From Desulfocicer vacuolatum DSM 3385 (GTDB lineage: Bacteria; Desulfobacterota; Desulfobacteria; Desulfobacterales; SURF-7): DNA of 8,836 nucleotides. The stretch's first letter is position 1. Each line of letters opens with the position of its first letter. The DNA lies in contig CAMBQS010000125.1 of assembly GCA_945870015.1 (NCBI GenBank), positions 1-8,836 of the forward strand, in the 5' to 3' direction. Below the pieces are notes generated by a model. The model was not told the origin of the DNA. It did no database searches and saw nothing but the letters and a program-made list of their open reading frames with translations. Both the position numbers and the translations under genes were made by a program. This document shows, piece by piece, positions 5,775 through 8,836 of this stretch.

Positions 5775-6746
5775 TCAAAACTTTCCCAGTAAAGTCAAGA
5801 TTTGTTCCTCAATCCTGTCCCGGACATCTCTCATGAAAGATAAATCCTTTCCCGATGGGTCCGGCAGATTCCAATCCACTCTTTCCGCCCCGGGAACAAA
5901 TGGGCAGGCTTCACCGCATCCCATGGTTACAATCAGATCGGGTTTGCCCTTTGCAATTGCAGCATCAATGGATTGCGGCCTCCGAAAGGCCATATCAATT
6001 CCCTTTTCAGCCATGACCTCTTCCATCATGGGATTGATTTTCACAACCGGAGTACTCCCGCCCCGGAGCGCCTCCACTTTCTCTCCCCCGTAATATTGCG
6101 CAAATGCGCTTGCCATCTGGCTTCTGCATGCATTCTCCCGGCAGGCAAACAATAATTTTTTCCGGTTGGAAAAGGGTGAAATCAGTTTGTCCACACTCCT
6201 TGCAATATCTTCCTGAAGAGATGAAACATTTTTAAAATCATCCGGTTTTTCGATTGCCCTGTATGTAAGCCCTCCGCAATATTCTGCATTCAGGGCATCA
6301 AAAAAATATTTCATAGTAAATTCGAGCCCTTCAAACAGATTTACCCCTTTTGTGGCCGCAGGTGAAAGAAGAAACCCTTTCCTGGTTTTACCTCCCGGGT
6401 CTGACACCCTGAAACGGTATTTCCGGGACCAGAGGGCCTGGCACCGGTCGATAAAACCTTTCATCTGTGCAGATGCATGGTAAAAATAGATGGGCGTAGC
6501 CGCCACGATCACATCTGCCTCACGAACCAGGGAATACATCTCAAGGGCCATGTCATCATCCTGGGTGATGCAGAACCCATGCTTCTCACAATAGCCGCAT
6601 CCCTTGCACGGTTTGATATTTTTGCGGCAGATATCCACAATTTTTGACTCCACACCTTTTTTATCTATCTCCTTAAAAAAAGAGGAAAGCAGATAATCTG
6701 TGCTCCCTTTTTTTCTGGGACTGCCCTGAAGTCCAAGTACAAGCAT
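5775..6746 (-). CDS. Fusion of iron-sulfur flavoprotein (FMN reductase fold) with ArsC-type arsenate reductase
   Basis: A 323-residue two-domain cytoplasmic protein. Residues 1-190 have the NADPH-dependent FMN reductase/flavodoxin fold: MLVLGLQGSPRKKGST (1-16) is the phosphate loop and TPIYFYHASAQMKGFIDR (84-101) the second flavin-contacting segment. Cys47, Cys50, Cys53 and Cys59 form the compact C-x2-C-x2-C-x5-C motif of archaeal iron-sulfur flavoprotein (Isf). Residues from about 195 to 323 are a complete LMW-phosphatase-fold ArsC: nucleophile Cys202 in CRENACRS (202-209), Arg208, Cys277 and Cys281 in MGCGEACP as the disulfide relay, and Asp296 in LPDPSGK. Known ArsC enzymes reduce arsenate with thioredoxin or a similar thiol donor; Isf-type proteins reduce flavin, O2 or peroxide. 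Here the flavin/Fe-S half may be the built-in reductant, which is inference. A tyrosine phosphatase function is less likely given the two relay cysteines. ATG at 6746 is chosen over one at 6797 because GAGGA lies 5 nt upstream and the longer form would run into the cytochrome gene. Confidence 0.88.
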   Translation of the reverse strand: MLVLGLQGSPRKKGSTDYLLSSFFKEIDKKGVESKIVDICRKNIKPCKGCGYCEKHGFCITQDDDMALEMYSLVREADVIVAATPIYFYHASAQMKGFIDRCQALWSRKYRFRVSDPGGKTRKGFLLSPAATKGVNLFEGLEFTMKYFFDALNAEYCGGLTYRAIEKPDDFKNVSSLQEDIARSVDKLISPFSNRKKLLFACRENACRSQMASAFAQYYGGEKVEALRGGSTPVVKINPMMEEVMAEKGIDMAFRRPQSIDAAIAKGKPDLIVTMGCGEACPFVPGAERVDWNLPDPSGKDLSFMRDVRDRIEEQILTLLGKF

Positions 6747-6772
6747 GATATCCTCATCTGATACTACATTGG

Positions 6773-7111
6773 TTAATTGCCATGACAACCTGAACACGAA
6801 ATCGGGCCGGATGGCTTTCCAGCCTTTTTTTCAGCCCTGTGGCAGGCAATGCAAAGATTGTTCATCACAAATTTGTTTTCCAGCTTTCCTTCTGCCTTCA
6901 GGGCTTGAATAGATCCTGTTTTTTGCGGGAAAGTCGAATGGCAGGCATTGCAATCCTTCAACATATTCTGATGGGTCAGGTGGGGAAGCGCAATCTTCCC
7001 CTTTGACCCGCCATCCAGAACGATCGTCTCAGGACCTTTGTTTTGATCCGCGTTTACAAAAGATGAAAAAACAAGTATTCCCGCAATCAAAAAAACCATC
7101 CTGTTTTTCAT
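6773..7111 (-). CDS. Exported three-haem c-type cytochrome (c3/c7 family)
   Basis: A 112-residue precursor. Residues 1-21 are a signal peptide (MKNRM, hydrophobic core, cleavage likely after VNA), so the mature protein lies in the periplasm. Three CxxCH haem sites are seen: CNACH (54-58), CIACH (87-91) and CSGCH (106-110). Apart from the haem-motif histidines only His44 and His47 (LPHLTH) exist, so two haems can be bis-His but the third lacks an obvious distal His; Met50 and Met83 are alternatives. Typical c3 cytochromes carry four haems and c7 three. The ATG at 7109-7111 has GGAG 8 nt upstream and follows the flavodoxin stop after one nucleotide, so the two are translated together. An ATG at 7177 would add 22 basic residues before the signal and is rejected. 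It may link the periplasmic cytochrome pool to the reducing system encoded around it. Confidence 0.9.
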   Translation of the reverse strand: MKNRMVFLIAGILVFSSFVNADQNKGPETIVLDGGSKGKIALPHLTHQNMLKDCNACHSTFPQKTGSIQALKAEGKLENKFVMNNLCIACHRAEKKAGKPSGPISCSGCHGN

Positions 7112-7112
7112 T

Positions 7113-7550
7113 CTATTTCTCCATCTTTTTGGCGATTTCCCGGCCATAATCCTGTGCCATTTTAAACCCGCCGCCAAGGCTGCTGGATTTTAACCGCAGG
7201 GGCACACCCGCCATATCCATTTGGAAAATATTTTTCATGGTTTCATAGATCCGGTCCGGAGCTTCCCCGCTCCACCCGAAAGCACCGAAAGCCCCTCCTG
7301 TTTTCTTTTCAAGCCCTGCCTTTTCAGCCAGAAACAGAAGCGTTTTCATGCTCTCCATCATCTCTCCATGATAGGTGGCCGAGCCAAAAATATAGGCGTC
7401 AAAACCAGCCAGATCATCCATTTTTTTGATATCCTTTGCGGATGTAACCTGCACCTCGATTGCCGAAAACCGAAGCCCTTCTGCAATCAATTCGCCGATT
7501 TTCCGGGTTTCCCCTGCTCTAGAAGCGTATACAATCAATGCTTTACTCAT
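7113..7550 (-). CDS. Stand-alone flavodoxin domain of flavodiiron-protein type
   Basis: A 145-residue FMN-binding electron carrier in the cytoplasm. It opens with a beta strand and phosphate loop, MSKALIVYASRAGETRKI (1-18), then FGSATYHGEMMESMKT (54-69) and GAFGAFGWSGEAPDRI (86-101). The latter two blocks resemble the C-terminal flavodoxin domain of flavodiiron proteins (rubredoxin:oxygen oxidoreductases) more than free flavodoxins; GWSGEA is the clearest sign. The diiron lactamase-like domain of those proteins is absent, and no ORF for it is seen in the window. The start at 7550 has GGAGGA 10 nt upstream and gives the usual N-terminus. An in-frame ATG at 7566-7568 overlaps the stop of the preceding rubredoxin-like gene (TAATG) and would add six residues. 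Likely partners are the rubredoxin-like protein and the ferredoxin. Confidence 0.9.
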   Translation of the reverse strand: MSKALIVYASRAGETRKIGELIAEGLRFSAIEVQVTSAKDIKKMDDLAGFDAYIFGSATYHGEMMESMKTLLFLAEKAGLEKKTGGAFGAFGWSGEAPDRIYETMKNIFQMDMAGVPLRLKSSSLGGGFKMAQDYGREIAKKMEK

Positions 7551-7567
7551 AATATCAAAATCCTCCA

Positions 7568-7720
7568 TTAAATCCGTTCATCCACACCAGGCGCTGCGCA
7601 GTCCGGTGTATAGCAGGTGTTATCCAGGAACTCACATTTTTGTTTACAGGATGGACACTCTTCCGGTGGAACCTCTTTTTCAAGGGTATATCCACAATTT
7701 GAACATTTCCAACTGGCCAT
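7568..7720 (-). CDS. Small rubredoxin-like protein with extra C-terminal cysteines
   Basis: A 50-residue protein beginning MASWKCSNCGYTLEKE. Cys6-x2-Cys9 and Cys22-x2-Cys25 form a rubredoxin-type FeS4 (or Zn) site; the 12-residue spacing between pairs equals that in the rubredoxin domain of the neighbouring rubrerythrin (Cys161 to Cys174) and is much shorter than in ordinary rubredoxins. Beyond it come Cys29, Cys36 and Cys41 in a TCYTPDC segment, which rubrerythrin lacks. The start is certain: AAAGGAGGT, close to ideal, stands 6 nt before the ATG. It lies 53 nt after rubrerythrin, and its TAA overlaps a possible ATG of the flavodoxin gene. The likely role is electron transfer to rubrerythrin or the flavodoxin. 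The extra cysteines could instead indicate a zinc or metal-binding function. Confidence 0.85.
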   Translation of the reverse strand: MASWKCSNCGYTLEKEVPPEECPSCKQKCEFLDNTCYTPDCAAPGVDERI

Positions 7721-7773
7721 GATGATACCTCCTTTGATTATAGAATGCTTCCAAAAAGTTGAAAAGCACCGGG

Positions 7774-8349
7774 TTAGTAGTTTTCACCCAGCAGCTCAAA
7801 ATAAGTCTGAGGGTGGGCACATGCCGGACAGGCTCCGGGAGCTGAGTCTCCCTCATGCAGATAGCCGCAGTTCCGGCATCTCCACGTTACGGCTTTATCT
7901 TTCTTAAATACCTTGCCGCCGGCGATATTTGCTGCCAGACGGTTGTAACGGTTCTCATGCTGCTTTTCAGCAACGGCAATGGCTTCAAAAATCATCGCGA
8001 TATCCTGAAACCCTTCTTTGCGGGCTGTCTCGGCAAATCCAGGATACATTTCAGTATGTTCATAGTTTTCTCCGGCTGCGGAAGCCTTCAGGTTCTCAAG
8101 GGTGGTACCGATCACACCGGCTGGAAAGGCTGCCATTATCTCCACCTCGCCTCCCTCTAAAAGCTTGAACAGCCTCTTGGCGTGTTCCTTTTCCTGATCA
8201 GCGGTTTCTTCAAATATATGGGCCATCTGAACAAACCCTTCCTTTTTGGCCTTGCCGGCAAAATAGGTATATCGGTTTCTTGCCTGTGATTCCCCTGCAA
8301 AAGCAGTCAGAATATTTTTTTCTGTCTGGGTTCCTTTTAATCTCGCCAT
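7774..8349 (-). CDS. rbr: Rubrerythrin, NADH/rubredoxin-dependent peroxidase
   Basis: A full-length 191-residue classical rubrerythrin, the same length as the Desulfovibrio vulgaris protein. The ferritin-like domain supplies the diiron ligands Glu20 (GESQARNRY), Glu53 and His56 (QEKEH), Glu94 and Glu97 (GENYEH), Glu128 and His131 (AEKQH). The C-terminal rubredoxin domain holds Cys158-x2-Cys161 and Cys174-x2-Cys177. It reduces hydrogen peroxide to water in the cytoplasm, with electrons entering through the FeS4 site. The start is set by GGGAGGA, 6 nt before the ATG. It is the first gene of the seven-gene minus-strand cluster and is followed by carriers that could feed it. A promoter-like motif shared with the cyd operon lies 76 nt upstream of the ATG. 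All catalytic residues are present. Confidence 0.97.
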   Translation of the reverse strand: MARLKGTQTEKNILTAFAGESQARNRYTYFAGKAKKEGFVQMAHIFEETADQEKEHAKRLFKLLEGGEVEIMAAFPAGVIGTTLENLKASAAGENYEHTEMYPGFAETARKEGFQDIAMIFEAIAVAEKQHENRYNRLAANIAGGKVFKKDKAVTWRCRNCGYLHEGDSAPGACPACAHPQTYFELLGENY

Positions 8350-8695
8350 TCTTTTCCTCCCTTTTTGGATGATTGTTGGTTAACAGATGGTTATTAGACT
8401 TTCATTAGCCCTTTTCAGAACATTCTTCAAAATGCATGCCAAATCATTTGACCAACAAAAATATTATTCATACCAATCTGTTGTGAAGGAGAGCCTGGAT
8501 GAATGGGGAGACTTTCCCTGTATCATCAGTGCCGGAGCGCCCTCCGGCAGAGAAAAAAAAGAGTAACCTTACAGGAAATTATACGATACTATGCCTACGA
8601 TACAGAAAGTTTGGTTTGATATGTGTTTCATTCCGCCGTATGATACACTTTTGTATCAAAGAAAGCGTGAAAGGAATACCGGTTACATAAGAGCT
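8350..8695. other. Rubrerythrin upstream region and non-coding DNA
   Basis: No convincing gene. Near the rubrerythrin start TGGTTA is repeated 11 bp apart (8377 and 8388), and AACAGAT (8382) has an inverted partner ATCTGTT (8476). A 63-codon plus-strand ORF at 8499-8690 has a fair ribosome site (AAGGAGA) but an unremarkable protein sequence and runs through hairpin DNA, so it is not called. Two hairpins stand out: GCCGGAG/CTCCGGC (8531-8548, 4-nt loop) and TGATAC/GTATCA (8641-8658, 6-nt loop). Neither is followed by a T-run that would make it a terminator. Confidence 0.5.
8426..8441 (-). promoter_or_regulatory. Candidate sigma-54-like promoter or operator for the rubrerythrin operon
   Basis: The minus strand reads TGGCATGCATTTTGAA, ending 76 nt before the rubrerythrin ATG. 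It fits the -24/-12 consensus TGGCAYR-N4-TTGCW except for A instead of C in the -12 element. It agrees at 13 of 16 positions with the motif before the cyd operon (2795-2810), at nearly the same distance from the start codon. GCATGC and ATGCAT palindromes lie within it, so binding by a dimeric regulator is also possible. Confidence 0.4.
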
Positions 8696-8827
8696 AATTT
8701 CAAAACGATGAAAAACCGCCACACCGGCGAAGGCCGGTGTCCAGAAAAGAATTGAAAATACTGGATAGCACTTCACTTCTCTGGATTCCGGCCTTCGCCG
8801 GAATGACAACAACGGATTTTTGAAATT
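8696..8827. repeat. MITE-like/REP-type inverted-repeat element with two covarying hairpins
   Basis: The ends are the 10-bp inverted repeat AATTTCAAAA (8696-8705) and TTTTGAAATT (8818-8827). Inside lie two hairpins in opposite orientation. ACACCGGC-GAAG-GCCGGTGT (8721-8740) and ATTCCGGC-CTTC-GCCGGAAT (8785-8804) each have a perfect 8-bp stem and a 4-nt loop. Read in the same orientation they share CCGGCGAAGGCCGG and a following TCCAGA, while the outer stem bases differ in a paired way (ACA/TGT against ATT/AAT), so both stems stay intact. Very similar GTCATTCCGGCGAAGGCCGG-type palindromes are widespread between genes in many proteobacteria. No transposase or clear target duplication is seen. 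Minus-strand translation gives FRRRPESR and WTPAFAGV, typical false proteins made from this repeat. Confidence 0.75.
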
Positions 8828-8836
8828 GACTCCCTT

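Noticed and set aside
5775..6797. Longer start for the flavoprotein-ArsC fusion at 6797
   Set aside because: The extra 17 residues overlap the cytochrome gene and precede the flavodoxin fold; ATG 6746 has GAGGA and gives Isf-like residue numbering.
6773..7177. Longer cytochrome start at 7177
   Set aside because: It would place 22 basic residues before a normal signal peptide and overlap the flavodoxin gene; the ATG at 7111 has its own ribosome site.
8531..8548. GC-rich hairpin as an intrinsic terminator
   Set aside because: The plus strand has an A-run, not a T-run, after the stem, and the minus-strand T-run lies before the stem, so neither orientation fits.
8499..8690. 63-codon plus-strand ORF with a possible ribosome site (AAGGAGA)
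   Set aside because: No recognisable domain, includes hairpin DNA, lies in non-coding sequence next to a repeat, and has no clear promoter. It cannot be excluded but is not supported.
8579..8812. 77-codon minus-strand ORF containing FRRRPESR and WTPAFAGV
   Set aside because: These peptides are translations of a common intergenic palindromic repeat and recur as false hypothetical proteins; the frame spans both hairpins of the repeat element.

Overview
The window looks like chromosome from an anaerobic, probably sulfate-reducing member of the Desulfobacterota. This is inferred from gene content: a short-Q-loop cytochrome bd oxidase, a Desulfovibrio-type rubrerythrin, a small multihaem c3/c7-type cytochrome, a monocluster ferredoxin of the D. 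gigas type, and a protein resembling the sulfate-reducer family DVU0298. No rRNA, tRNA, CRISPR array, phage gene or transposase was seen.

Layout. (1) 1-2710, minus strand: a probable cyd operon, read in the order YgaP-like small membrane protein (DUF2892), 61-aa zinc-ribbon protein, cydA, cydB (cut by the left edge). (2) 2711-3063: a divergent regulatory region with promoter-like sequences on both strands. (3) 3064-4857, plus strand: an RlmI-like 23S rRNA m5C methyltransferase and a free-standing ferritin-like diiron protein. The latter meets the next operon tail to tail with overlapping stop codons. (4) 4854-8349, minus strand: a tight seven-gene cluster read as rubrerythrin, a 50-aa rubredoxin-like protein, a lone flavodoxin domain of flavodiiron type, an exported three-haem cytochrome, an iron-sulfur flavoprotein fused to an arsenate reductase (LMW-PTP fold), a ferredoxin, and a HEAT-like DVU0298-type protein. 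(5) 8350-8836: the rubrerythrin upstream region, then a 132-bp non-coding inverted-repeat element carrying two covarying hairpins.

The common theme is how an anaerobe copes with oxygen and reactive species. Cytochrome bd reduces O2 at the membrane. Rubrerythrin and the second ferritin-like protein can reduce peroxide or bind iron. The rubredoxin-like protein, flavodoxin, ferredoxin and cytochrome are plausible electron carriers. The least ordinary protein is the flavoprotein-ArsC fusion, which could deliver flavin/Fe-S electrons directly to an ArsC-type thiol site. The cyd and rubrerythrin operons each carry a close copy of one promoter-like motif (TGGCATG-N2-TTTTGA-W) 84 and 76 nt upstream of the first start codon, suggesting shared control. 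Functional links are inferences from sequence and context.
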